Positions 33,448 to 44,373 of a stretch of DNA of 64,000 nt are shown here, one piece after another. Within the stretch, counting starts at the first letter, position 1, and each line of letters opens with the position of its first letter. Source of the DNA: Geosiphon pyriformis. Its lineage: Eukaryota; Glomeromycota; Glomeromycetes; Archaeosporales; Geosiphonaceae. Made by a program: the position numbers and the translations under genes. A model generated the notes under the pieces. It was not told the DNA's origin. It saw only the letters and a program-made list of their open reading frames with translations, and did not search any database. The stretch covers positions 565,538-629,537 of the forward strand of contig JAAOMT010000128.1 of the NCBI GenBank assembly GCA_016748015.1. Reading direction: 5' to 3'.

Positions 33448-34125
33448 ATGTTAGCTTTAAAAACAATACCCGAATTATTCATTACTGTTACTGGAAGCCA
33501 CATTAATTATACCCAAACAGAAGTAGTTACAAATTTAGTCCCAAATTCACAAAAATATTACCTGTATAAGAAGAACACAAGAAGTTATTCTGGAATTCAC
33601 CTGCCAGAACTTTTAAAGCTTGCTTTAAGAGAAAACTTAATGCTCACTCCTATTAGTATTCCACCAAATGCTACTATTCAACAAAAACTTCAACTGTGTC
33701 TTAACGAAGAAAACTATGACTATACTCCAATATATAGATATTTTTACATTGGAAAAACACTTTATGAACGAAAACAGGAGCTTACAGCAGCAAACCTCAC
33801 AAAAGAAGCTATTCAGAAACAACTCCACAATGAATTCAAGACAACAGCTGGACCTACAAACAGTTGTTATAAACTAAGAGCTGTTCTTAGACTTTATGAC
33901 CTATTTCACACCTGTAAAAACGTTCTACAAAACCCAATTTTACAATCTTTGAAGATTCAATACATTGAAAAGCTCACAGAACTGAAATTTCAACAATTTT
34001 CAGACCAAATTTTTTCAATAATTTTGGATTATTATCTGGAAATTATAAACAGTACTTGGACTTTGATGGAGCTCAGTCTTGAGGAAGAAATTATATTACC
34101 AGATAAAATTAGAGATATTATTTAG
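33448..34125 (+). CDS. ORF3 of F3-plus, intact 225-aa accessory protein
   Basis: Unrecognised. Uninterrupted from ATG to a TAG that lies 32 nt inside the 3' LTR (LTR starts 34094). No membrane segment or signal peptide; predicted mostly helical and Leu/Gln/Lys-rich. It has the same place, size class and run into the LTR as F1 ORF3, and weak similarity of pattern (LLxxxLxxxxxLTP...ATIQQK compared with LLESITAAILSP...TIGK). It is the only fully open gene in this element. Confidence 0.65.
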   Translation: MLALKTIPELFITVTGSHINYTQTEVVTNLVPNSQKYYLYKKNTRSYSGIHLPELLKLALRENLMLTPISIPPNATIQQKLQLCLNEENYDYTPIYRYFYIGKTLYERKQELTAANLTKEAIQKQLHNEFKTTAGPTNSCYKLRAVLRLYDLFHTCKNVLQNPILQSLKIQYIEKLTELKFQQFSDQIFSIILDYYLEIINSTWTLMELSLEEEIILPDKIRDII

Positions 34126-35074
34126 CATGAAATTATCTTTATTCCTATTATTAATTAGCATATATTATTGTTTCAAATTATCCCCTATTACATTAGCAAA
34201 ATGTCCAAAATTATTATTTAATTAATAACCCAATTTGTACATAACACAAATGTAACTTAAGTGTGATAATCAATCATGCAATACCCCAAAATATGTAATA
34301 TTCAAAAGTTCACCGAAATTTGTAGAAATTTGCCGAAATAATTAACAGTTTACTGAAATATCTAATAGTTTACAGAAATAACTTGTAGTTTGCCAAAATG
34401 TATCTTCAATTTAGCGAAATAGTAGAAAAAAACAAAGTTCAAGTTCATAGAATAGTGTTACAATAAGTTGTATAAAAGAAAAGCTTCTCTCTTCAAGAAA
34501 ATGTATCTTACTTTAGATTTATTACTTAGAACCATTTCTACACACACAAAAAGAAATAAATATTAAATAATTCAAAAAACCAAATTCTTTAATTATTGCA
34601 CTTGGAAAATCTCCAAAACCCAACTAACATTTTGAAATTGATTAGCTACCAATTTCAGTAAAACTGTTAGTGACTCTGGGCCTGAATAGAAAACGTTTTT
34701 CTTGACAAAATTCTATTTCTTTTACATTTCTTTTATTTTCTTTCTTTTATTTTCTTATTATAATCATTAGGGTAGCCTACAGATGAGATTCCTGTAAAAG
34801 AGTTGACTTTCACAACAAAGTAACTACATATTTTTAGTGAGCTTCTAGACGAGCAATTTCTGGGAAAGAGTTGATGTTTACTACAATGTAACTACACAAA
34901 GCAACTGGCACAGAATTGGCCATTCCACTTATAAGCCCAGCAGTTCAAATTATAGAAGATAATTTGAAGATAAAATTCAGTTATCGGAGGTTCAAACACT
35001 TCTCATAGTCATGAATTAACAGCATTACAACAAACATACAAGAGCTAAGAAGAGACCAAAAACCTCCAGTAATA
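34094..35074 (+). repeat. 3' LTR of F3-plus
   Basis: 981 bp, TATTACCAG (mutated TGTTACCAG) to CCAGTAATA. Contains the same phased motif array (about 34300-34425) and a TATAAAAG box. Confidence 0.9.
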
Positions 35075-35489
35075 CTGCTAATATGAACTTAGATCTTAGT
35101 GGTCTCTCTAAAACTACAACACCCATGTTGTCTGCTGTTTTTTTTGCTTCTAATTTTGCTATTAAATCTAGGTTGACTTCTCTGGAATTCCATCTTAGTG
35201 AACTGTCTGTGTTAATAAAATCCTTAGTTGAACCTGTTAGTGCTCTGGTTGTATTGGTTACCAAATTGCTGTCTACTCCACCTACCATAGATGTGTTAAT
35301 TAAGGAAAGTATGGCTGAGTTGGCTAAGCAAAATAAAGGCTTGGCTGCTGTTGTTATCATGATGCAAAAAAGAATAATACATCTTAAAAAAAAATGTAAA
35401 TGGGCCTGCTTAGAAGATGTATCAGAAGAAGATGAAGTTATAGATGATAATAATGATGATAATAAAGATTTTTCAGTCTATGATAACAC

Positions 35490-36122
35490 TATTATGGTTA
35501 AAACTTATACTTCTTATTTATTATTACATGTATTAGCCACTGATGTCATATAAATTAGCCATTCTATTTTTAGAAAGTGATCATTAATCTAGTCATTGAC
35601 CTGATCATTGACCACTTTTAATAACTATATAAGTGATGAATTTTTTAGTTGTAGAAAAGTATGTAAAAATCAAGGATCAAATAAATAAAATAACAACTTT
35701 CATCTTAATCTTTCTCTTATTGCTAAATTTTCTTTTCCTTATCTTCAAGTATCCAAACATTTTGGGATAAAAGACTACTTCTTGAAATGTGTAATTGCAG
35801 CATTTGAAGATTATTAAATAAAATGTGACTAAAGAGTATATCTAATACCTGATATTAAATTTTAAGAGCACTGACATGAGACATAGAATTATATCAGTGT
35901 GTAATCATTTGTTGACAGCATAGACTATCCCTTTACCTTCAGATTCTCTGGTTATCTTTTGAAAAGTATAGTAACTGAGATATTTTATGAGACTGATTTC
36001 GCACATTAAATCCATACTCATTCAATTTGCTCTTTGATGTTAAATTCCTTTTGATTACTTTTATCATCCTACAATCCTGTTTCCCCTTGCTATCTGTTAG
36101 CTTGTTACTCCAACCCATAACA
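35490..36122 (+). repeat. 5' LTR of F1-C
   Basis: TATTATGG to CATAACA, about 633 bp (ends good to 2 bp). TATA-like CTATATAAG near 35622. Followed by PBS TAATGCTCCTTGTGAGG. Confidence 0.85.
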
Positions 36123-36174
36123 TAAAAGTAATGCTCCTTGTGAGGTTGTCAAAATCCACTCTGTTTCCTATTGT

Positions 36175-37728
36175 ATGGGTGATTATTTATACCTGCCACA
36201 AGAATCAAAAGAACACTTTGAAGCACACAACAAAAACAATCTAGACTTTATTGAACTCAATCCTTTGCCCTTCTGCTTGATTTGCTTTCCTATTGAAAAA
36301 CAATCCAGTAGACAATTCCAAGACTTTTGGAACTGGTTTCTAAAGGAGCATTCAGCTGAAACCTACACAGCCTATACAACTTATTACTTTGATTAAGCTT
36401 ATTTTGAAGACAACTTTGAAGAAAAAAACAACAGTATTAATCAGCTTTTATATTCCACAACTTTTGAACAACAGCTTTTTGATTTCGAATATTTGAATTA
36501 TCAAATCTATACTTGGATTGCTGCTCATTAATCAACTGAAACTTTTTTTGAAACAGAAGAAAAAAGCTATTAAACTGCTCCTGTTTTTGATCTCTTCTTA
36601 AGTGAATTAGATTATTCTACTTAAACAGTAACTCCTGAACCAATGGCTAATGATCCTATACAACAGAACATCCTGATTGCCCTCCAAGACATACAAACTG
36701 CTTTAGGGCAAAAAAACAATATCCCACTATCATTATTCAGAGGTGATGCACAAGATCCAATTAAATGGTTGAATAACTTTGAAAGAGATGCCACAGCCAA
36801 CCAATATGATAATGAATATAAGTTCCAAATTGTTGGTGGCTACCTTCAAGGCTCTTTTTTTACTTGGTTCTTACAAAAAACCAATGTCAATGTTCAGCAA
36901 AAAATCATTAGATGGGCACCAGCAAATGCCAAAGAAGACAATATCTTTTTTACTACTCAGTTTGAAATGAAATTTAGAACTCTTATTTTGATATTTAAAT
37001 GGCACATGGAACTAGAAAAAAGAACCCAAGGTCCTGGTGAAGTGGTAACTGAATATGCCAAAGCTATCAGAAAGCTAATTAAAAGAGTAGACTCTGAAAG
37101 AAACTGGACAGAAGAACAAAAGATTCATTCTTTTACAAAAAGATTGAGAACAAATCTGTCCTATGCTCTTTGGCCCCTCCTGGCCCTAAAAAACAATTCC
37201 ACAATAGACATGGCCATTGAACTTGTCCAACGAATTGAAGACAACCAAAAGATGTACTTGGAATCCACACTTCCAGTTTTTGCTCCTGCTCTTGTTATGG
37301 CTCTTGTTTTCCAAATGGCTGCTACTTCTTTTGCTGCTCAAACTCAAGACCCAAATGAACAGTTAATAGATAGACTCACAGCTAATTTTGTCTGGTTACT
37401 GGAACCCTTAGTCCAAGCAGTCAAAGAGAATTAACAAACCCAAAGATCCAGATTTGAACTCCATTTTAATCAATCCCAGCAACTTTCTTATCAAAGACAA
37501 CAAAATCATGGCTCACCTGTGTGTTATCACTGTAGATTAACTGGACATTTCTTCAGAGATTGTAACAATTCTCCCTTGCCTCTTCCAGCTCCCAGAAACA
37601 ATGACAATTAAAACAACAGAACTATTAACAACAATGTCCACAATCAAAGACTCAATCATGCCAACATCAATTTCTTTAAAGAAGATTTCTTAGTTAAAGC
37701 CACTGTTTATTAGCCTTTAAACTGGTAA
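36175..37728 (+). pseudogene. Gag of F1-C
   Basis: MGDYLYLPQESKEHF start. 74 codons are open, then stops (TAA for Gln among them), then 263 open codons (36643-37434) with the capsid region. CCHC remnant CYHCRLTGHFFRDC-like at about 37528-37570 with the Gly/Arg codon turned to TAG-type changes nearby. Ends LNW-TAA at 37726-37728 after TTTAAAC at 37716-37722. Confidence 0.85.
37716..37722 (+). promoter_or_regulatory. Candidate -1 frameshift site TTTAAAC (F1-C)
   Basis: Heptamer retained although the stop after it has changed from TAG to TAA. Gag codons start at positions 1 mod 3 and pol at 0 mod 3, a -1 shift. Confidence 0.72.
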
Positions 37729-40407
37729 GTGCACCTCCAAAGGGTAATAGTGCAAGCCAACCAGAAGAAAACCTCTTTTATGCTTTTAACCTAACTGATG
37801 ATGACAATGATATGGATGAACTAACAATCAACATCTCTGAATCAACCAAAAAGAAGAAAAAAGCCAAAGTTGATTTTGCTCTGGACCCAAACAAAACATT
37901 CAAATCAACTGTTAATAACAATAAGCTACCAAAAGCTAAAGTCTTTAAGAATCTTCCAAAGTTGAAATCCCCAAAAATTGTACAAAAATCTGGACCCTAT
38001 TTTGTTGTCAAAGATCTTATGAAAACATCTGCTTACATTATCTTTGGCCAGTTAATAATCCATCTCCAATTCAGTAAAGATCTTTGCAAATCTTTGATTC
38101 CCAAGAAAAAGACACCAAAGACCAACAAGCATCCATGCCAAGCTGAACTTGCTAACAACAGCAATGTTACTCCTTTTATTTGTAAAGCCCAAGTGGTTGG
38201 TTACTTTATTGATCTGATCCTGAACAGTAGATCATCTGTTAGCATCATTGCCAAACACTTTTAGAAGCAATTGGCAGAAAAATTGATGAACCATTCACAA
38301 GACCAATGACTAATATACATGGTGACAAAAAGAAAAGTCTGGGCATAGCCAAAGCTGTTCCTATCCAAATCAATGACATCAGCATTGAAACTGACATGAA
38401 AGTATCTGAAGTGAAAGAATACACCATAATAGTTGGCAATAAATGGCTCAAAAAAGCAAAAGCCTTGCTTGATTATGAACTCTGTGAACTGATCATCAGA
38501 TGTAATGAGAAACCCATCATGGTTAAGTGTTACCATTGGACAACTTTTTCAGTATCCAAACAAAGCCAAAAAGAAGAGCAATCAGACAAATCAGATGATA
38601 AAGAAAGTGAAGAAGAAGATGAACAAGAAGAACAAAAAGAAACTGCTGAACTTGCCTACACCATCTTTACTAGTAATAGCAAACCATTAAATAATGTCAA
38701 AGCAAATAAAGAAAGAATCATGGTAAATGACAAGCAGATCTGCTGGTCTTATTATGATATCCTCAGAAGAACCTTTGATAGAAAACCTGGTAAGAAAGCA
38801 AAATACAGTTATTGGTAACATGGTCTTTGTGCCAGGTGCTGGTGTGATAAACTTCTGTATTCTCCTAGTGATAAATGTAAGTCCTGCCTAATTTATTACA
38901 AAGATTGGAAGCCAATTAGTTTGATATCCAGAGAAGAACTAAAAGAAGTACAAAAGTCCTTTAAGAATGAACCATCTGAAATCTAATCACTAGTTGTAGA
39001 ACAAAGAGAATCTTCCTCTGAAGAAAGAAAAGTAGACATTGAAAATCTGTTGGCTAGGAATAGCCCAGTTATCTTAAAAGAAAGTAATACCTCTGAACGA
39101 ACTCATGTAATACAACATACTATTACCACAAAAGAAACTTGTCCAATCCATTGAAGCCTTATTAATCCAATCAACACAATGATGAGTTTATCAAGAAAAA
39201 GATAAACCAAATGAAAAATCTTGAATTTATACAAGAAACCAAGAGTGAATGAACTTTTCCAGTTGTAGTGGTATCCAAAAAAAGTGGAACCCTATGCTTC
39301 TGTGTTGACTACCACCAACTAAATGCCATCACTATAAGAAACATGTACCCACTCCTTAAAATTAATGCAATGCTAGATAAATTGAATAGTGCTGCTTTTT
39401 TCTCAATTATTGACTTTACTGCTGAATTCTGGCAAGTAGAGATGAATCCAGAAAGCAAAAAAAAACTGCCTTTATTACCAAGTATGGCACCTATGAATTC
39501 ACAATCATGTTTTTTGGTCTCACCAATGCCTCTCCCACCTTTTAATGTCTAATGAACAAAGTATTTGAATCAGTAAAAGAAAACTTTGTTCTAGTTTACT
39601 TAGATGACATAATAGTCTACTCAAAAACCTGGGATGAACATCTTGAACATTTGCAGAAGGTTTTTGACTTGCTCAGAAATGCTGGCCTTAAAATCAACCC
39701 AATTAAATTTTTCTTTGAACACCAATCCACCCAGTTTTTTGGTCATCTTATTACAAAAGATGGAATCTTCTCTGACCTAGCTAAAGTTGAAAAAGTTCAA
39801 AACATTAGACAACCAATGAATGTTCTTGAACTATGCTCTTTTCTTAGTTTGGCTTTGTATTATCACAAATTTATCAAAAATTTCTCCAAAATCGCCTTTT
39901 CTTTCAATCAGCTACTCAGAAAAAATGTCAATTATTACTGGTGCATTTATTAACAAAAAGCTTTTGAAATTCTGAAGGAAAAACTTGTTACTAAACTAAT
40001 TCTCAAGCAACCTAATCTGGACCAATCTTTTATTCTTCACACTGATACATCCAACTATGGACTTGGTGCTGTTCTTTAACAAAAAGATGAAAATAGCAGA
40101 GAACATACTATAGAATATGCCAGTAGATTCCTCACACCAGCAAAAAAGAACTATTTAATTACTGAACAAGAATGTTTAGCAGTAGTTTGGACTACTAGTT
40201 ACTGGGATCAATATCTTTTTGGTGCAAAATTTTTAGTGGTAATAGATCATTAAGTCTTGGTTTGGCTGTGCAATAAAAAGAAGCTGGGAACACAAACAAA
40301 TAACTTACTGAATACTCCACTTGGATGAATTCAATTTTGATATTCAACACTGCAAAAGAGCAAATTAACAAAACACTAATGCTCTCTCTAGACTTATCAT
40401 CCAGTGA
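37723..40407 (+). pseudogene. Pol of F1-C: protease, zinc insert, RT, RNase H
   Basis: Same layout as F1-A pol. Protease LILNSRSSVSI has lost both Asp and Gly of the triad. Acidic linker at about 38580-38640; Cys module at about 38826-38890. RT keeps GFWQVEM-type sequence as EFWQVEM and YLDDIIVYS. An indel at about 39462 shifts the frame (F1-E has one more base in an A run). RNase H remnants at about 40020-40260. Ends IQ-TGA at 40405-40407. Confidence 0.86.
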
Positions 40408-41335
40408 CAGTACAATCTCTCAAACCAAACCAACTTAATTATTAGTAACTCTTTCACAAACAAACATGATAATAGACTTAAAAAACTATTCTGCCTTAAT
40501 AGAATTTTTGGGTAAAGAATAATACCCACTAGAATACACTTGACAGTAAAGAGAACATTTGCACAAACAATTAAATTTCTATTTGATTTACCAAAACCAG
40601 CTATATAAAAAAAATAGAAAAGATCCTGACTGCTTTCAGAGAGTTATCAAATTTGAAGAAAGAGAAATTGTAATATACAACATGCATACTGACTCATTAG
40701 CTAGACACTTTGGAAAAACAAAGACAATTCAGAAAACTTTAGCTCACTATTATTGGCCTATCTTGGAAAAGGACATTGCTAAATACATCAAAACCTGTAA
40801 CATCTGCCAAAGAAAAAGCAAACCCAATCGCAAAGAAGATATCCATTCAATCTCTGTTGGTCAACCATTTAACAGAATTGGTATAGATGTTATTGGACTT
40901 TTAACAATAACTCCTGATGGCAACAGATACATTATCACAGCTACTAACTATCTTACAAAGTGAGTAGAAGCAAGAGCTACTCTTGACCAAACAGCAGTCT
41001 CAATAGCCAATTTCATTTATGAAGATATTATTTGCTGTCATGGCTGTTCCAAAGAACTTTTATCTGATAGAGAAAGAGCTTTTCTTAGTACACTGGTTGA
41101 AAAATTTTGTAGAAAAATGGAAATACATCATAAACTTTCCTCCTCTTATTACCCCCAAACAAATGGCTTAATAGAATATTTTAATAGAATACTATATAAA
41201 ACCCTAGCCAAAACCAGTGAAAAAACAAACTTATAGAACAAAGTACTGCCTTCCACTTTGTTTGCTTATAGAACTGTGAATCATAACATAACAAGTTATA
41301 AACTTTTTTATCTGCTCTATAGATGCATTGCAATA

Positions 41336-41339
41336 CTAC
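41336..41339. repeat. 4-bp target-site duplication of the solo LTR (right copy 42006-42009)
   Basis: CTAC lies before TGTTAC (41340) and after TAACA (42005). The integrase frame continues across once the LTR and one CTAC are removed. Confidence 0.88.
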
Positions 41340-42005
41340 TGTTACAGTTGAAACTTATACTTCTTATTAATTATTACATGTATTAGCCACTAATGTCACA
41401 TAAATTAGCCACTCTATTTTTAGTAAGTAATCATTAACCTGATCAATGACCTGACTGTTGACCTGATAATTGAACACTTTTGACAGCTATATAAGTAATG
41501 AATCTCTTAACTGTAGAAAAGCATGAAAAAATTAAGGAAATTAAATAAATAAAATAACAACTTTCATCTCAATTTTTTTCTTATTGCTAATTTTCCTTTC
41601 CCTACTTTCAAGTATCTGAACATCTTAAAGATAAAAAATTACTTGTTGGTTATTTCCTACCCTTTTCCTGAGACGTGTAATTGCAGCATTTTAAGATTAT
41701 TAAATAAAACATGACTGAAGAGCACATCTAATACCTAATATTGAATTCTAAAAGTGCCAACATGAGATATAGAATTATACTAGATGTGATCATTTGTTAA
41801 TAGTACAAACTATCCTTCTATCTTTAGATTCTCTGGTTACTTTGAAAAGTATAGCAACTAAGATATTTTATGAGACTAATCTTGCACATTGAATCCATAC
41901 TGATTCAATTTGCTCTTTGAAGTTGAATTTCCTTTGATTATTTCCATCACTCTACAATCTTGTTCTCTCTTGCTATCCATTAACTTGTTATTCCAACCCA
42001 TAACA
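41340..42005 (+). repeat. Solo F1 LTR
   Basis: 666 bp, TGTTACAGTTG to CATAACA, with an exact 4-bp TSD. No internal sequence: the product of recombination between the two LTRs of a full element that had inserted into F1-C. Same length as the F1-E 3' LTR. Confidence 0.9.
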
Positions 42006-42398
42006 CTACCAATAAAAACTGACATTGAAACAATACTCTTTGAAGAGATCACAATAGAAAATTATAAAGATATTTTGTAAAGAAGACTTGGTACCATTTT
42101 TGACTCCTTGATAGAAGCACAAATAATTGCTTTTAAAAAGATAAAACAGTTCCAAGAAAAGCTTAAAAAAAAAAACCTATAAAACACTTTTTTTAAGTGT
42201 TGGTGACTTGGTATTAGAATACTATTCAGATAGAGACAATGTCTATGGTAATAAATTTTCTAGCCAGTGAAAAGAACCCTTTATAGTCAACAAAGTTTTG
42301 AACAATGGTTTTTATATTCTTCAAAATCAATCTGGAACAATTTTCAATAATCATCCTGTTCATGATACACAACTCAAAAAATATCATAAATGACCTGA

Positions 42399-42580
42399 TT
42401 GGTTGCCTGTTGTGATAATACCGACTTAAATGATCAGTAAAAACCAAGTATAAATAAATCCACTATTCCCAAAACAAAGGTATCTTTAATCGACATAAAC
42501 AATTATTTTTTAGATCAAAACTTTCAAAACACCTTCTATACTCTTTATGAGTATTAGATCAAAAACTATCCAAATGCTAT
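42399..42580 (+). pseudogene. ORF3 fragment of F1-C
   Basis: About 60 codons matching the start of F1 ORF3 (NNYFLDQNFQNTFYTLYEY, then NYPNA). It has at least two stops and is cut by the LTR that begins at 42581. The rest of the gene is absent. Confidence 0.7.
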
Positions 42581-42985
42581 TGTTACAAATTGGAGTAACA
42601 AGCTAATAGATAGCAAGGGAGAACAGGTTTGTAGAATAATGAAAGGAATCAAAAAGAATTCAACTTCAAAGAGTGAATTAAATAAGTATGGATTCAATAT
42701 GTAAGATCAGTCTTATAAAATATCTCAATTGCTATACTTTTCAAAAGATAATCAGAAAATCTGAAAGTAGAGGGATAGTCTGTACTGTCAACAAATAATC
42801 ATGCTTAGTATAATTCTATGTCTTATGTCAGCATTCTTAGAATTCAATATCAGGTATTAGATGTATTTTTCAGTTATGTTTTATTTAATAATCTTTAAAT
42901 GCTGCTATTATATGTTTCAAGAAAAGGGTAAAGAATAACCAACAAGTAGTCTTTTATCCCAAAACATTCAGATATTTGAAGATAA
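42581..42985 (-). repeat. F1 LTR fragment (minus)
   Basis: Starts TGTTACAAATTGGAG and follows the F1 LTR for 405 bp, then stops where the F1-E LTR begins at 42986. The missing remainder does not reappear after F1-E. Confidence 0.83.
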
Positions 42986-43651
42986 TGTTACGGGTTGGAG
43001 TAACAAGTTAATAACTAGCAAGGGAGAACAGTATTGTATGGTGATGGAAATAAACAAAGAAAGAATTACAATAAGAGAGTGAATTGAATAAGTAGGAATT
43101 CAATGTGCATGATCAGTCTCATAAAAATCACAGTCGCTAATTTTTTCTTAAATCTGAAGGTAGAGAAATAGTCCATGATTGTCAACAAGATAATACCGCT
43201 GCTATTATTCTATGCCTCAACTTGGCGATTCTTAGAATCAATAACAGGTATCATTGTACTTTTCAATTGTTTCTTTATTCAATGAATTACAAGAGCAAGC
43301 CAATTGCTTCTCAGGCTAATTCTAACAAATACAAATCAAGAAAGAGAAAAGATAAGGTATGTGAATGCCAACAAGTAGATACTTGAAAGTAAGGAAAGGG
43401 GAATAAGCGATTATGAGAGGAAGTAATTAATATTGTTTATTTTGTTACTTTGATCATGTCTTTTTACAGCTAAGAGAATTATTGCTTATATAGCTATCTA
43501 AAGTGGTCAATGACCAGGTTAACGATCAGGTCAATGATTAGGTCATTGATCAGGTCAACAATCACTATCTAAAAATAGAGTGGCTAATTATATGACATCA
43601 GTGGCTAATACATGTAATAATTAATAAAAACTATGTGTTTCAACCATAACA
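42986..43651 (-). repeat. 3' LTR of F1-E
   Basis: 666 bp, TGTTACGGGTTGG to CATAACA. Pairs with 49495-50220, which is 60 bp longer mainly through more 12-bp repeat units. Confidence 0.9.
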
Positions 43652-44373
43652 TCATTCTCTCCAAAGAGATTGAGCTCTGGCGAAATCAAACTATTTATGG
43701 GATAGTCTATGTGAAGGGTTTTGTCTAACTCAAAACTAACTAGTTTGTTGAAGTCTTTTGTGGATAAAGTATATAGTACTTGAGGCGAAATAAGCTTTGT
43801 ATCCAAGAGACCAAATTTTTGTATAAGAGTTCTGGCTTTTCTTGCAATGGTCAAAACTCTTGGGACATCTAAATGTATAATGTCCAAAATTTCCACTTGT
43901 ATCTCTGAAGTTGTTTTCTTCATGAGCTTCATGTCTTCTATGATTTTACCAAGATAACCATAGAGTTCTAGTTGTCTTCCATATGACAAGTTTTTGTCTA
44001 TGGGCAAGATTTCTTGTATTGTTTTTCCAATTGTGCTGGAAGGTGAAAGTATCACTGCTGTTATGCTTTCCAGCAGGTATTTATTCATTTTGCCACCAAT
44101 TCTTTCTCTTCTGGTAGTTGTTTTCTTTGGTCTAATAACAGTGTGAGTTCCACTGTTGTCTGTTATAGTGGTTTGTTTTCTGATAGTCAGAGTAGCATTT
44201 AGATAATTCTTGATCCAGTACTCATGAAAAGTATAGAAAGCATTTTGAATGTTTTGATCCAGGAAATAATTGTTCATGTTGATTGAAGATACCTCTGTTT
44301 TGGGAATGGTGCATTTATTTATATCTAATTTTTGCTGATCATTTGGGTCGGTATTATTACAACAGGTAACCAA
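43621..44373 (-). CDS. ORF3 of F1-E (250 codons, uninterrupted)
   Basis: Second fully open copy of the F1 accessory ORF. TTG at 44373 directly after a TGA; first ATG at residue 33. Overlaps the integrase frame by about 49 nt (integrase stop TAG 44325-44327) and ends 31 nt inside the 3' LTR. Most differences from the F1-A copy are single residues and many are conservative, while the neighbouring integrase has several stops. Function unknown. Confidence 0.72.
   Translation of the reverse strand: MVTCCNNTDPNDQQKLDINKCTIPKTEVSSINMNNYFLDQNIQNAFYTFHEYWIKNYLNATLTIRKQTTITDNSGTHTVIRPKKTTTRRERIGGKMNKYLLESITAVILSPSSTIGKTIQEILPIDKNLSYGRQLELYGYLGKIIEDMKLMKKTTSEIQVEILDIIHLDVPRVLTIARKARTLIQKFGLLDTKLISPQVLYTLSTKDFNKLVSFELDKTLHIDYPINSLISPELNLFGENDVMVETHSFY

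Larger units (their letters stand above)
24798..35074 (+). mobile_element. Ty3/gypsy element F3-plus with dUTPase, inserted in LINE ORF1
   Basis: 10,277 bp as assembled (9,871 bp once a 406-bp assembly duplication with gap is removed). LTRs of 981 bp, PBS at 26187-26205, gag and pol in one reading frame (start positions 1 mod 3 from 26230 into RT), dUTPase between protease and RT, integrase, and ORF3 running into the 3' LTR. Many TGA, TAG and TAA codons. The two LTRs differ mostly by C/T and G/A changes. Confidence 0.92.
20770..35489 (+). mobile_element. LINE-type non-LTR retrotransposon (fragments 20770-21416, 23819-24797, 35079-35489)
   Basis: Three pieces are collinear parts of one ORF1 on the plus strand. 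Piece 1 ends in FGAA and piece 2 resumes at the same point after LINE-2. Piece 2 ends in FSVAAA and piece 3 resumes with NMNLDLSGL after F3-plus. Both breaks have target-site duplications. The 5' end is cut by the F1-B LTR and the 3' end by the F1-C LTR at 35490, so no ORF2 or poly-A tail is left. Confidence 0.85.
20770..35489 (+). pseudogene. LINE ORF1, gag-like RNA-binding protein (split in three)
   Basis: Predicted nucleic-acid-binding ORF1 protein. In order: a Ser/Thr/Lys-rich N-terminal part (KAKNSKKQQQ), a linker MEIESTAPPP, one or two RRM-like folds around 24010-24500 (SALGIFGVVISVKLKPAGLW), and a zinc-knuckle remnant near 24620-24665 where the first Cys is lost (YYRC...HLAVDC). Then a helical region (LSELSVLIKSLVEP) and a basic stretch followed by an acidic stretch at 35370-35480. 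In-frame stops and F3-plus inside the coding region make it inactive. The family is recognised by resemblance to LINE ORF1 proteins; the exact clade is not certain. Confidence 0.7.
40466..42453 (+). pseudogene. Integrase of F1-C, split by a solo LTR (41340-42005)
   Basis: ATG at 40466 (MIIDLKNYSAL). Open 40559-40963 includes HHCC (CNICQRKSKP) and the first core Asp RIGIDVIGLL. Stop at the KWVEA Trp (TGA at 40961). The gene is interrupted after YRCIAIL by the solo LTR and resumes with LPIKTDIETILFEE at 42010. Ends at a TAA, 42451-42453, overlapping the ORF3 remnant. Confidence 0.85.
35490..42580 (+). mobile_element. Ty3/gypsy element F1-C (3' end missing, solo LTR inside)
   Basis: Inserted in the outer LINE at 35489/35490. 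It has a 5' LTR, mutated PBS (about 36129-36145), gag, slippery site, pol, integrase split by a solo LTR, and the first part of ORF3, cut at 42580 by a minus-strand F1 LTR. Heavily decayed. Confidence 0.9.

Noticed and set aside
33448-34125. ORF3 as an envelope gene
   Set aside because: No signal peptide, membrane span or cleavage site pattern in either F1 or F3 versions.
44331-44345. Second frameshift site (CAAAAAT) joining integrase to ORF3
   Set aside because: Does not fit X XXY YYZ and its flank differs between copies; noted only as a possibility.
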